64,000 nt of DNA from Starkeya sp. ORNL1 (GTDB taxonomy: Bacteria; Pseudomonadota; Alphaproteobacteria; Rhizobiales; Xanthobacteraceae): NCBI RefSeq assembly GCF_012971745.1, contig NZ_CP048834.1, positions 4,154,001 through 4,218,000 of the forward strand, in the 5' to 3' direction. The notes beneath the pieces are model-generated. The model did not search any database. It was given only the letters and a program-made list of their open reading frames with translations, and had not been told where the DNA came from. The position numbers and the translations under genes are program-made. Shown one piece after another: positions 52,716-61,499 of the stretch; position 1 is the stretch's first letter, and every line of letters begins with the position of its first letter.

Positions 52716-53555
52716 ATGTCCGGCCACGCCCCATTATTGGCCGAACTGCGGGAGCGCATCGCGCATCTCGACGGCAGCGGCGTGCGGGTGCGGCCAGGCC
52801 TGCCCTTCGGCGTGGAAGCGATCGACCGGCATTTGCCGGGCGGTGGGCTGCTGCGCGGCGCGCTGCACGAGGTGAGCGGGGCAGGCGAGGATTTCACCTA
52901 TGGCGCCGCGGCGGCGCTGTTCATCGCCGGAGTGCTGGCGCGGCTCGACGGTCCGGTGCTGTGGTGCCTGCGCCGCCGTGATCTGTTTGCGCCGGGGCTC
53001 GCCAATGCCGGGCTTGATCCGGACCGTGTCATCTATGCCGAGGCGGGCGACGCCAAGAACGTGCTGCTGGCCATGGAGGAGGGGCTGCGCCATGCGCCGC
53101 TCGCCGGCGTGGTCGGCGAGATCGACCGCATCGGACTCACCGCATCGCGCCGGCTCAATCTGGCGGCGGAGGAATCCGGCGTTCTGGCCTTCGCGCTGAA
53201 GCGCGGCTGGCGCCATGGCGACGTGGAGCGCGAGGAGCCGAGCGCCGCGCATACGCGCTGGCGGGTCGGTGCCATGCCGTCCCGCGCGCTTGAGGTGCCG
53301 GGGCTCGGACGCGCGCTCTGGCGACTGGAGCTTACCCGTTGCCGCAATGGCGAAGCCGCGCAATGGCTTGTGGAGGCGTGCGATGAACAAGGCCGTATCG
53401 CATTGGCAGACGTCGGGGCGGCAAGATCGGCACCGGCAACCCCCGCGCCGGCTCCTGTCGCTGTTCCTGCCGAGCTTTCCGACCGACCGGCTGCGCGCCC
53501 TTCGCCAATCCGGCGTGCCGCCGGTGGGGGTGCCGTTCGTCACCGCCGGGCGTGA
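52716..53555 (+). CDS. imuA: Mutasome protein ImuA
   Basis: This is a 279-residue RecA/SulA-like protein of the SOS mutasome. ATG 52716 follows GGGAAGGG. The order GLPFGVEAIDRHLPGGGLLRGALHEVSG, VLWCLRRRDLFAPGLANAGLDPDRVIYAEAGD and ALKRGWRHGD is diagnostic. It lacks a full Walker A motif and is a partner rather than an active recombinase. The last 57 codons overlap the start of imuB by 173 bp, encoding a Pro/Ala-rich tail in another frame. It acts with ImuB and DnaE2 in error-prone lesion bypass. Confidence 0.92.
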   Translation: MSGHAPLLAELRERIAHLDGSGVRVRPGLPFGVEAIDRHLPGGGLLRGALHEVSGAGEDFTYGAAAALFIAGVLARLDGPVLWCLRRRDLFAPGLANAGLDPDRVIYAEAGDAKNVLLAMEEGLRHAPLAGVVGEIDRIGLTASRRLNLAAEESGVLAFALKRGWRHGDVEREEPSAAHTRWRVGAMPSRALEVPGLGRALWRLELTRCRNGEAAQWLVEACDEQGRIALADVGAARSAPATPAPAPVAVPAELSDRPAARPSPIRRAAGGGAVRHRRA

Positions 53556-54966
53556 CGGCTCGCGGCGCATCCTGTGCGCGGTCGATGCCGCGGCACGCAA
53601 GGCCGGGCTCCATGTCGGCATGCCGGTGGCGGAGGCACAGGCCCTGCTACCCGGCCTCGCGCTCATCGAGGCCGAGCCGGAACGCGACCGGGAAATGCTC
53701 GACGCGCTCGCTATCGAGATCCTGCGTCGCACCAGCCCGATGGTGGCGCTCGATGCGCCGGACGGCCTGTGGATCGACACCACCGGCTGCGATCATCTGT
53801 TCGGCGGCGAGGCAGCCATGCTGGCCGATCTGCGCCATTGCCTGCACACCGCAGGCTATGCCTGCCGGGTCGCGCTAACTGGGACCACTGGCGCCGCTCA
53901 TGCGCTGGCCCGCTTCGGCCGGAGTGCTGTCACCATAATCCCGCCCGGCGGAGAGGGGGTGGCGGTGAGCGCGCTGCCGCTGGCGGCGCTGCGGCTTCCC
54001 GAAGATACGGTCGCCGGGCTCCGGCGGCTGGGTTTCGACACCATCGGCCAGCTCGCCACGGTGCCGCGCGCGCCGCTGGTGCGGCGCTTCGGCATGGAGG
54101 TCACCCGCCGGCTCGATCAGGTCTCCGGCGCGGCGGCCGAACCGCTCGATCCGATCGAGCCGCCGGACATGCCACGGGTGAAGCTCGGCTTCATCGAGCC
54201 GATCGGCACGCCGGAGCATCTGGCGCGCGCCATTGCCGACCTTGCCGACATGCTGTGCGTGCGCCTGGGTGAAGAGGGGCTCGGGGCGCGGCGGCTCGAC
54301 CTTGTCTTTGCCCGCGTCGACGGCCGCACCGAGATCATCCGCGCCGGCACCGCGGCGCCGAACCGCGAGCCGCGGCATCTGGTGCGGCTGCTCATCGAGC
54401 GGCTGTCGACTGTCGATCCCGGTTTCGGCGTCGAGACCATGACGCTCTCCGCGCCATTGGCAGAACCGCTCGACACCAGGCAGATCGCAGCCGGCTTTGC
54501 CGACGCGGCAGGCGGCGATATCGCGCTGCTGGTCGACACGCTGGCCAACCGGCTCGGCGCGCACCGGCTCTATCGCGCCGCGCCGGTAGAGAGCGACCTG
54601 CCCGAGCGCGCGGTACGCACCGTGGCGCCGCTCGCGCCGACGCTCAGGGCGGGCTGGCCGGCCGAGCTGCCGCGTCCGGTGCGCCTGTTTGATCCGCCGG
54701 AGGAGGTGCGGACGCTGGCGAAAATGCCGGACCACCCACCCAGGTTTTTCATCTGGCGCGGCCAGCGCCATGACATCACCCACGCCGACGGGCCGGAGCG
54801 AGTGTTCGGAGAATGGTGGCGGCGCGAGGCCGAGACCACCGCGGTGCGCGATTATTTTGCCGTGGAGGACGAGGCCGGCGCCCGCTTCTGGCTGTTCCGC
54901 GATGGCGACGGCAGCGACCGCGAGACCGGCTCCTATCGCTGGTTCCTGCATGGGTTGTTCACATGA
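53383..54966 (+). CDS. imuB: Mutasome Y-family polymerase homologue ImuB
   Basis: This is a 527-residue protein of the DinB/Y-family fold that lacks the catalytic acidic residues (SLFLPSFPTDRL in place of the first Asp motif), as is known for ImuB. It works as adaptor linking DnaE2 to the beta clamp. ATG 53383 is chosen for its GGAGG site, which places the start deep inside imuA. The C-terminal part has DHPPRFFIWRGQRHDITHADGPERVFGEWWRR typical of ImuB. The stop overlaps the dnaE2 start (ATGA). Confidence 0.92.
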   Translation: MNKAVSHWQTSGRQDRHRQPPRRLLSLFLPSFPTDRLRALRQSGVPPVGVPFVTAGRDGSRRILCAVDAAARKAGLHVGMPVAEAQALLPGLALIEAEPERDREMLDALAIEILRRTSPMVALDAPDGLWIDTTGCDHLFGGEAAMLADLRHCLHTAGYACRVALTGTTGAAHALARFGRSAVTIIPPGGEGVAVSALPLAALRLPEDTVAGLRRLGFDTIGQLATVPRAPLVRRFGMEVTRRLDQVSGAAAEPLDPIEPPDMPRVKLGFIEPIGTPEHLARAIADLADMLCVRLGEEGLGARRLDLVFARVDGRTEIIRAGTAAPNREPRHLVRLLIERLSTVDPGFGVETMTLSAPLAEPLDTRQIAAGFADAAGGDIALLVDTLANRLGAHRLYRAAPVESDLPERAVRTVAPLAPTLRAGWPAELPRPVRLFDPPEEVRTLAKMPDHPPRFFIWRGQRHDITHADGPERVFGEWWRREAETTAVRDYFAVEDEAGARFWLFRDGDGSDRETGSYRWFLHGLFT

Positions 54967-57900
54967 ACCAACCCGAGCACGAATACGCCGAATTGCAGGT
55001 GACGACGAATTTCTCCTTCCTGCGCGCGGGCTCGCATCCGCACGAATATTTCGAAGAGGCCAAGGCGCTCGGCATCTCCGCGCTGGCGGTCACCGACCGG
55101 CACTCGCTCGCCGGCATCGTTCGGGCGCATGTGGCGGCGGAGGAGCACGACGTCCGCCTCGTGGTCGGCTGCCGGCTGGACCTGACCGACGGCGTCACCA
55201 TCCTCATCTATCCGACCGACCGCGCCGCCTATGGAAGGCTTTGCCGACTGCTCAGTCGCGGGAAGGAGCGCGCCGGCAAGGGCGCCTGCGAACTTGCCTG
55301 GGCGGATCTCGTGGAATTCGGCGAAGGCCAACTCGTCATGCTGGTGCCGGACGCGGCGGATGCGGTGCTTGCCGGCTGGCTGGCGCGGCTGCGCACTGAT
55401 TTTCCGGGCCGCTGTTACATGGCGCTCACCTTGCGCCGCCGGCCCAGGGATGCGGAGCGGCTCAAGGCGCTTGCCGATCTCGCCGCGCGGGCGGGGGTGC
55501 CGGATGTCGTCACCAATGACGTGCTGTTCCATAGTCCCGAGCGGCGCATCCTGCAGGACGTCGTCACCTGCATCCGCGAGGGCTGCGCAATCGACGATGC
55601 CGGCTTCCGCCGCAACCGCTTCGCCGACCGTCATCTCAAGAAGCCCGAGGAGATGGAGCGGCTGTTCGCGCGGCACAAGGCGGCGGTGGCGCGCAGCATG
55701 GAGATCGTCCGGCGCTGCACCTTCTCGGTCGCCGAGCTGGCGGAGGAGTATCAGTATCCGCACGAGGTGGTCATTCCCGGGCTGACCGCGCAGCAGGCTT
55801 TGGAGAAGCTGACCTGGGAGGCGGTGGCGGAGCGCTTTCCCAATGGCGCCAAGCCGGAAATGATCGACCTGCTGCACAAGGAATTGGGGCTGATCGGCGA
55901 GATGGGCTACGCGCCCTATTTCCTCACCGTGAATGCCATCGTGAATCATGCGCGCTCGAAAGACATTCTCTGCCAGGGCCGCGGCTCGGCCGCCAATTCC
56001 GCCGTCTGCTACGTGCTCAACATCACCGCGATCGATCCGGTGGAAAGCAAGCTGCTGTTCGAGCGCTTCGTCTCCAGGAACCGCAATGAGCCGCCCGACA
56101 TCGATGTCGATTTTGAGAATGGGCGACGCGAAGAGGTGATCCAGTGGATCTATGAGCAGTATGGCCGAACCCGTGCCGCGCTGTGCGCCACCGTGGTGCG
56201 CTACCGCACCCGTCGCGCGGTGCGCGAGGTCGGCAAGGTGATGGGGCTGTCGGAAGACGTCACCGCCCTGATGGCCAATCAGGTGTGGGGCTGGTCGATG
56301 GACGGCGTCACCGAGAAGGAGACCAACGGGCTTAATCTCAATCTCAGGGATCGCCGCCTGGCCCTCACCATCGAACTGACCCGTCAACTGGTCGGCTTCC
56401 CGCGCCATCTCTCCCAGCATCCCGGTGGTTTCGTCCTGACCAATGACCGGCTCGATGAACTGGTGCCGATCGAGCCCGCCGCGATGGACGACCGGCAGGT
56501 GATCGAATGGGACAAGGATGACATCGACGTCGTGAAGTTCATGAAGGTCGATGTGCTGGGGCTCGGCATGCTGGGCTGCATGCGCCGGGCGTTCGAGCTG
56601 CTGGCGGAGCACAAGGGCCTGGCGCTCAGCCTCGACACCATTCCGCAGGATGACCAGCCGACCTATGCGATGATCCAGAAGGCCGACACCATCGGCGTGT
56701 TCCAGATCGAGAGTCGGGCGCAGATGTCGATGCTGCCGCGGCTGAAGCCGAAGCATCTCTATGACCTCACCATCGAGGTCGCCATTGTCCGGCCCGGCCC
56801 GATCCAGGGCGACATGGTGCATCCCTATCTGAGGCGGCGGCAGAGCGGCGAGAAGCCGGATTACATCAAGCCCGAACTGGAAGCGGTGCTGGAGAAGACG
56901 CTCGGCATCCCGCTGTTCCAGGAACAGGCAATGCAGGTGGCGATGGTCGGTGCCGGCTTCTCCGCGGACGAGGCCGACCAGTTGCGCCGCTCCATGGCGA
57001 CCTTCAAGAACACCGGCACCATCGGCAATTTCCGCCAGAGGCTGATTGGCGGCATGATGGAGCGCGGCTATCCGCAGGATTTCGCCGAGCGCATCTTCAA
57101 GCAGCTGGAGGGGTTCGGCTCCTATGGCTTCCCGGAGAGCCATGCGGCGAGCTTCGCGCTGATCGCCTATGCCTCGAGCTGGATGAAGTGCAACCACCCC
57201 GACGTGTTCTGCGCCGCACTCCTGAATGCGCAGCCCATGGGCTTCTACGCCCCCGCGCAGATCGTGCGCGACGCCCGCGCCCATGGCGTCGAGGTTCGCC
57301 CGGTCTGCATCAATGCCTCGCGCTGGGACTGCACGCTGGAGGAGACCAGGGAAAAGGGCCGCTTCGCGGTGCGGCTCGGCCTGCGCCTCGCCAAGGGCGT
57401 CGCGGAGCTTGAGGCCGCGCGCATCGCAGTGGCGCGCGGCGAGGAGCCCTATGGTTCGGTCGAGGAATTGTGGCGCCGTTCCGGGGCTTCGGTGCTGACC
57501 ATCGAGAAGCTGGCCAATGCCGATGCCTTTGAGCCCTCGTTGAAACTCGCCCGGCGCGAGGCGCTGTGGGCGATCCGTGGCCTCAGCGACGAGAAACTGC
57601 CACTGTTCGATGCCGCGGCCGGCGCCGTCGAGGGGATGGTCGAGCCTCAGGTCCCGCTCGTGCCGATGACTTCGGGGCGGCATGTGGTCGAGGATTATGC
57701 CAGCACCGGCTTCAGCCTGCGCCGGCACCCGGTGAGCTTCCTGCGCGGCGAGCTGGCGCGCCGGCGCATCAGCCCATGTGAGAAGCTCGCCACCATGCGC
57801 GACCGCTCGTGGCTGAGCGTGGCCGGTATCGTTCTGGTGCGGCAGCGGCCGGGCTCGGCCAAGGGGGTGACCTTCATAACCATCGAGGACGAGGGCGGCA

Positions 57901-58217
57901 TCGCCAATCTCGTGGTCTGGCCCTCGCTGTTCCAGGCGCAGCGTCGCATAGTGCTCGCCGGCGGCATGATCGCGGCCGAAGGCCAGGTGCAGCGCGAGGG
58001 CGACGTCATCCATCTGGTGGCAAAGCGGCTTACCGATCTCACCGCCCTGCTGCACGGCGTCGGCAATCATGACGACGCCTTCCCGATACCGCGCAGCCAT
58101 GGCGACGGCGCGCGCAGCGGCGGCGCGCCGGATTCACGCGATCATGCGGAGCATCTGGTGGTGGAGGGAGACCGCGATGTCGAGCCGATCAAGGTGAAGA
58201 CGCGGTCGTTCCATTGA
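54963..58217 (+). CDS. dnaE2: Error-prone DNA polymerase III alpha subunit DnaE2
   Basis: This is a 1084-residue C-family polymerase. The N-terminal PHP domain (VTTNFSFLRAGSHPHEYFEEAK; SALAVTDRHSLAGIVRAH) is followed by the palm with catalytic aspartates in PPDIDVDFENGRREEVI and GRGSAANSAVCY. Thumb, fingers, an HhH region and a C-terminal OB domain (SVAGIVLVRQRPGSAKGVTFITIEDEGG) follow. ATG 54963 overlaps imuB. It performs translesion synthesis and damage-induced mutagenesis when LexA repression is lifted. A long antisense frame across it is a composition artefact. Confidence 0.96.
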   Translation: MNQPEHEYAELQVTTNFSFLRAGSHPHEYFEEAKALGISALAVTDRHSLAGIVRAHVAAEEHDVRLVVGCRLDLTDGVTILIYPTDRAAYGRLCRLLSRGKERAGKGACELAWADLVEFGEGQLVMLVPDAADAVLAGWLARLRTDFPGRCYMALTLRRRPRDAERLKALADLAARAGVPDVVTNDVLFHSPERRILQDVVTCIREGCAIDDAGFRRNRFADRHLKKPEEMERLFARHKAAVARSMEIVRRCTFSVAELAEEYQYPHEVVIPGLTAQQALEKLTWEAVAERFPNGAKPEMIDLLHKELGLIGEMGYAPYFLTVNAIVNHARSKDILCQGRGSAANSAVCYVLNITAIDPVESKLLFERFVSRNRNEPPDIDVDFENGRREEVIQWIYEQYGRTRAALCATVVRYRTRRAVREVGKVMGLSEDVTALMANQVWGWSMDGVTEKETNGLNLNLRDRRLALTIELTRQLVGFPRHLSQHPGGFVLTNDRLDELVPIEPAAMDDRQVIEWDKDDIDVVKFMKVDVLGLGMLGCMRRAFELLAEHKGLALSLDTIPQDDQPTYAMIQKADTIGVFQIESRAQMSMLPRLKPKHLYDLTIEVAIVRPGPIQGDMVHPYLRRRQSGEKPDYIKPELEAVLEKTLGIPLFQEQAMQVAMVGAGFSADEADQLRRSMATFKNTGTIGNFRQRLIGGMMERGYPQDFAERIFKQLEGFGSYGFPESHAASFALIAYASSWMKCNHPDVFCAALLNAQPMGFYAPAQIVRDARAHGVEVRPVCINASRWDCTLEETREKGRFAVRLGLRLAKGVAELEAARIAVARGEEPYGSVEELWRRSGASVLTIEKLANADAFEPSLKLARREALWAIRGLSDEKLPLFDAAAGAVEGMVEPQVPLVPMTSGRHVVEDYASTGFSLRRHPVSFLRGELARRRISPCEKLATMRDRSWLSVAGIVLVRQRPGSAKGVTFITIEDEGGIANLVVWPSLFQAQRRIVLAGGMIAAEGQVQREGDVIHLVAKRLTDLTALLHGVGNHDDAFPIPRSHGDGARSGGAPDSRDHAEHLVVEGDRDVEPIKVKTRSFH

Positions 58218-58237
58218 GGGCTCACCTCCATAAACGA

Positions 58238-58350
58238 CCTCATCCTGAGGTGCCCGGCGTCAGCCGGGCCTCGAAGGATGTCCGCCCCCGATGGCCGTCT
58301 TCTGCTTGAGCATCCTTCGAGGCTCGCTGCGCTCGCACCTCAGGATGAGG
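58238..58350. repeat. Palindromic intergenic repeat, family 2, copy c
   Basis: This copy has CCTCATCCTGAGGTG and CACCTCAGGATGAGG as terminal inverted repeats and CCTCGAAGGATG/CATCCTTCGAGG inside. It sits between the convergent ends of dnaE2 and the polyamine permease, where it probably acts as a terminator on both strands. Confidence 0.88.
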
Positions 58351-58357
58351 TGGCTAG

Positions 58358-59248
58358 TTACTCCGCCGGTGCGGGCGCGAATCCCACATCCGCCTCCTCG
58401 ATCTCCGCCTTCGCGGCGGCGCGGCGGCGGTGGCCGGCGAGGGCGTCCTCGCGGCGCTTCCACAACTCATAGGCGATGGCCCCAAGAATGGTAGCCGCGA
58501 CGATGATGACGGCGAGCGCGCTGATCGCCGGGGTCGAGCCCTGCCGCACCCGGCCCGCCAGCACCGTGGTCAGCGTCTTGTCGGAGAGGATGGCGAAGGT
58601 GGTGGTGTTGTAGTTCTCGAAGGAGGACAGGAACGCCAGTATCGCCGCCGAGAACAAAGCCGGCTTCAGGAACGGCAGCAGGATGTGGAAGAACACCTGC
58701 GGATAGGACGCTCCCAAATCCAACGCCGCTTCCTCCTGCGCGCGGTCGAAGCGCTGCAGGCGGGCTAGAATGACCAGCATGCAGAAGGCCGAGATGAAGC
58801 TGGACTGGCCGAGCACGGTCAGGACGATGCCATCATAGAAAAAGCGCATGCCGGTCACCGTGGTCAGCTGGCGCCAGAACACCACGGTGGAGATGCCGAT
58901 GATGATGCCGGGGGTCAGCACCGGCGAGACCACGATGAGATAATAGGTCGAGCGCAGGCGGGCGTTGATCTGCGTCATCACGATGGCGCCGGCGAGCCCG
59001 ATCGGCACCGACACCAGCACCACCAGCACGCCGATCCACAGGCTGGTCTGCAGCCCGTACATCAGGTCCTGGTCGGCGAACAGCGCGTCGAACCAGTTCA
59101 GCGTGAAGCCCTCGAACGGCCAGACCTGCGGATATTCCGGAGTGTTGAAGGCGGAGACGCCCATCACCGCCAGCGGACCGAGCAGATAGAGGAAGAACAC
59201 CGCCACATAGACCGCGAACATCACGCGGCCGAACGCCCCCATCTTCAT
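58358..59248 (-). CDS. Polyamine-type ABC transporter permease (PotC-like)
   Basis: This is a 296-residue inner-membrane protein with six helices and the cytoplasmic EAA loop EEAALDLGASYPQVFFHILLP that docks the ATPase. The region PGIIIGISTVVFWRQL is typical of spermidine/putrescine-type permeases. Its start overlaps the other permease gene by 4 bp. A 30-residue charged C-terminal tail is unusual but short. It forms the channel with the PotB-like subunit. Confidence 0.9.
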   Translation of the reverse strand: MKMGAFGRVMFAVYVAVFFLYLLGPLAVMGVSAFNTPEYPQVWPFEGFTLNWFDALFADQDLMYGLQTSLWIGVLVVLVSVPIGLAGAIVMTQINARLRSTYYLIVVSPVLTPGIIIGISTVVFWRQLTTVTGMRFFYDGIVLTVLGQSSFISAFCMLVILARLQRFDRAQEEAALDLGASYPQVFFHILLPFLKPALFSAAILAFLSSFENYNTTTFAILSDKTLTTVLAGRVRQGSTPAISALAVIIVAATILGAIAYELWKRREDALAGHRRRAAAKAEIEEADVGFAPAPAE

Positions 59249-60261
59249 CGCGTGATCTCCCCGAGGCTGAGGCGGAAGACTTTCAGCACCGTCAGCACGA
59301 ACAGGATGCAGGTGAGCAGCAGGATCAGCGCATAGGCCGCGCCCTGCGGCCAGTTGAAGGCCTGGTAGAAGCGGTCATAGACGATCGGGGTGAACCACAG
59401 CGTGCGGGGGCCACCGAGCACCAGGGGCGCCGCCAGTGCGCCGGCGGTGAGCATGAAGACCAGCGTGCAGCCCGAGGCGATGCCGGGCTTGGCGTGCGGC
59501 ATGACGATGAAGGCGTGGATGTGCCACCAGGGCGCGCCGAGGTCGCGCGCCGCCTCGATCTGGTTCTTGTCGAGGCTCTCGATCGCATTGTAGAGCGGGA
59601 AGATCATCATCAAGAGGTAGGCGTAGCTGAGGCCCATATAGAGGCCGATATCGGCGCCGAGGAAATCGATCGGCTCGCCGATCAGGCCCGCGCCGATCAG
59701 CAGCTTGTTGATGACGCCGCCGGAGGACAGCAGCACGCGGAAGGCGAAGGCGCGCAAGATCTCGTTCACCCAATAGGGGATGATGAGCAGCAACAGCAGC
59801 AGCCTGAGCCGCGCGATCGCCGCCGACTGCGCCATGTGGAAGGCGAGCGGATAGCAGAGGGCGAAATTGAACAGCGTGATGAGGATGCTCACCCCGATGG
59901 TGAGGAAGAAGGCCTTGATATGCAGGTAGTTCCAGCTCGCGGTCGAGGTGGTCGAGCCGAACAGGAAGTAGCGGTAATTCTCCAGCGTGAAGACGTCCTT
60001 CGGCCCGCCCATCTGCGCGAATGGCAGCTTCGGCCGGAACGACATGTCGACCATGGCGAGCTGTGGCAGCACGATGATGAAGAAGGCCCAGAAGCCCACT
60101 GCAATCACCAGATAAAGCCCGATGGCGAGGCCGTTGCGCTGGAAGAAGCCGGGGCCGGTGGCAATGCCATAGCGCCGCTCCAGCATTGCCAGCCCGAAGA
60201 ACAGCAATGCCACGGCAAATGGCAGGCCGATGACGATGGCGAGGCCCGAAGTTCCGCTCAT
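59245..60261 (-). CDS. Polyamine-type ABC transporter permease (PotB-like)
   Basis: This is a 338-residue inner-membrane protein with six core helices plus two N-terminal hydrophobic segments, longer than E. coli PotB. Its EAA loop is EAARDLGAPWWHIHAFIVMPHAKPG. IPYWVNEILRAFAFRVLLSSGGVIN is characteristic of the spermidine/putrescine group. Start overlaps with the ATPase gene end (4 bp) indicate tight coupling in one transcript. Confidence 0.9.
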   Translation of the reverse strand: MSGTSGLAIVIGLPFAVALLFFGLAMLERRYGIATGPGFFQRNGLAIGLYLVIAVGFWAFFIIVLPQLAMVDMSFRPKLPFAQMGGPKDVFTLENYRYFLFGSTTSTASWNYLHIKAFFLTIGVSILITLFNFALCYPLAFHMAQSAAIARLRLLLLLLIIPYWVNEILRAFAFRVLLSSGGVINKLLIGAGLIGEPIDFLGADIGLYMGLSYAYLLMMIFPLYNAIESLDKNQIEAARDLGAPWWHIHAFIVMPHAKPGIASGCTLVFMLTAGALAAPLVLGGPRTLWFTPIVYDRFYQAFNWPQGAAYALILLLTCILFVLTVLKVFRLSLGEITR

Positions 60262-61337
60262 GGAGACGCGGGCCTCGTGAGCAGGAGGCCGTCCTGCGGC
60301 TCGAAGCCGATGCGCAAATTCTCGCCCGGCTGCGGCAAAGCGGTGCCGGAGGCGGCGCTCACCGTGGCGGTCATCTTCTGCCCGGTGTGCACGCGCAGCG
60401 TCACATGGGTCACGCTGCCCTCATAGGCGACATCGATGGCTTCGCCCTCGAAGCCGACGGTCGAGCCGTTGGCGCGCAGCTTGAGCGCCTCGGGGCGCAC
60501 GAACAGCAGCGCCTCCTCGCCCTGGGCGAGGCCGACCGGATTGCGGCCGCGCAGTGCGCCAAGCGAGGTGTCGATGCCCGCCATGCCGTCGGCTGCCGAG
60601 GTGACACGGCCACGGATGGCGTTGTTCTCGCCGACGAAGGCGGCGACGAACGGCGTGCGCGGCTCGGCATAGACGGTGCGGCCGCCGCCGACCTGCTCGA
60701 TCACCCCGGCATTCATCACCGCGATGCGGTCCGACATGGTGAGCGCTTCGCCCTGGTCGTGGGTGATGTAGATGAAGGTGATGCCGACCCGCTTCTGGAT
60801 GGCGCGCAACTCGGTGCGCATGTGCTGCCGGAGCTTGAGGTCGAGCGCGGAGAGCGGCTCGTCGAGCAGCAGCACGGACGGCTCCACCGCGAGCGCGCGG
60901 GCGATGGCGACACGCTGCTTCTGGCCTCCGGAAAGCTCGCTCACCTGCTTGGAGCCGTGCTCGGTGAGCGCCACCTGGATGAGCAGGTTTTTCACCTTCT
61001 CGTCGCGCTCGTGGCGCGGCACGCCGCGCACGCGCAGGCCGTAGCCGATATTGTCGGCGACGCTCATCATCGGGAACAGCGCAAGGTTCTGGAAGATCAG
61101 CGCGGTCGGCCGCTTGTTGGGGCCGATGCCCTTCATGTCCGCTCCGCCGATCTTCACCGTGCCGCGGGTCGGCTCGATGAAGCCGGAAATGGTGCGCAGC
61201 AGCGTGGTCTTGCCGCAGCCGGACGGGCCAAGGAAGGAGAAGAACTCGCCCGGTTCGATGGTGAGGTTGGCGTCCTTCACCGCGACGAAATCGCCGAAGG
61301 TGACGTTGACGCCCTCAAGCTCGACGGCAGCGGCCAT
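60258..61337 (-). CDS. Polyamine-type ABC transporter ATP-binding protein (PotA-like)
   Basis: This is a 359-residue ATPase. Walker A is GPSGCGKTT near residue 38, the Q-loop FQNLALFPMMSV follows, the signature is LSGGQKQRVAIARAL, Walker B is LLLDEPLSALD and the H-loop is YITHDQGEAL. A C-terminal TOBE domain (residues 235-355) is present. It powers import of the ligand captured by the binding protein encoded upstream on the same strand. Confidence 0.93.
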   Translation of the reverse strand: MAAAVELEGVNVTFGDFVAVKDANLTIEPGEFFSFLGPSGCGKTTLLRTISGFIEPTRGTVKIGGADMKGIGPNKRPTALIFQNLALFPMMSVADNIGYGLRVRGVPRHERDEKVKNLLIQVALTEHGSKQVSELSGGQKQRVAIARALAVEPSVLLLDEPLSALDLKLRQHMRTELRAIQKRVGITFIYITHDQGEALTMSDRIAVMNAGVIEQVGGGRTVYAEPRTPFVAAFVGENNAIRGRVTSAADGMAGIDTSLGALRGRNPVGLAQGEEALLFVRPEALKLRANGSTVGFEGEAIDVAYEGSVTHVTLRVHTGQKMTATVSAASGTALPQPGENLRIGFEPQDGLLLTRPASP

Positions 61338-61377
61338 AGGCTCTCCAACTCGAGTTTACGAAGCCGGCTTTGATATG

Positions 61378-61481
61378 CGTCATCCCGGCCGAAGCGCAGC
61401 GCAGAGCCGGGATCGCGTGACGTGTTGCGCCTCAAGGCCGACGCGATCCCGGATCGCACCTGCGGTGCGTCCGGGATGACG
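61378..61481. repeat. Palindromic intergenic repeat, family 3
   Basis: The terminal arms are CGTCATCCCGG and CCGGGATGACG, with inner CCGGGATCGCG/CGCGATCCCGG and GCACCTGCGGTGC hairpins. It lies between the binding-protein gene and the ATPase gene of one operon, where it may lower expression of the downstream transport genes relative to the binding protein. Confidence 0.85.
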
Positions 61482-61499
61482 ACAGTGGGAAGCGAGGGG

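Noticed and set aside
54933..58100. A 1055-codon open frame on the minus strand across dnaE2
   Set aside because: It lies wholly opposite the well-conserved DnaE2 coding sequence, its product is rich in His/Arg/Ala/Gln without domain patterns, and such antisense frames are common in high-GC DNA.
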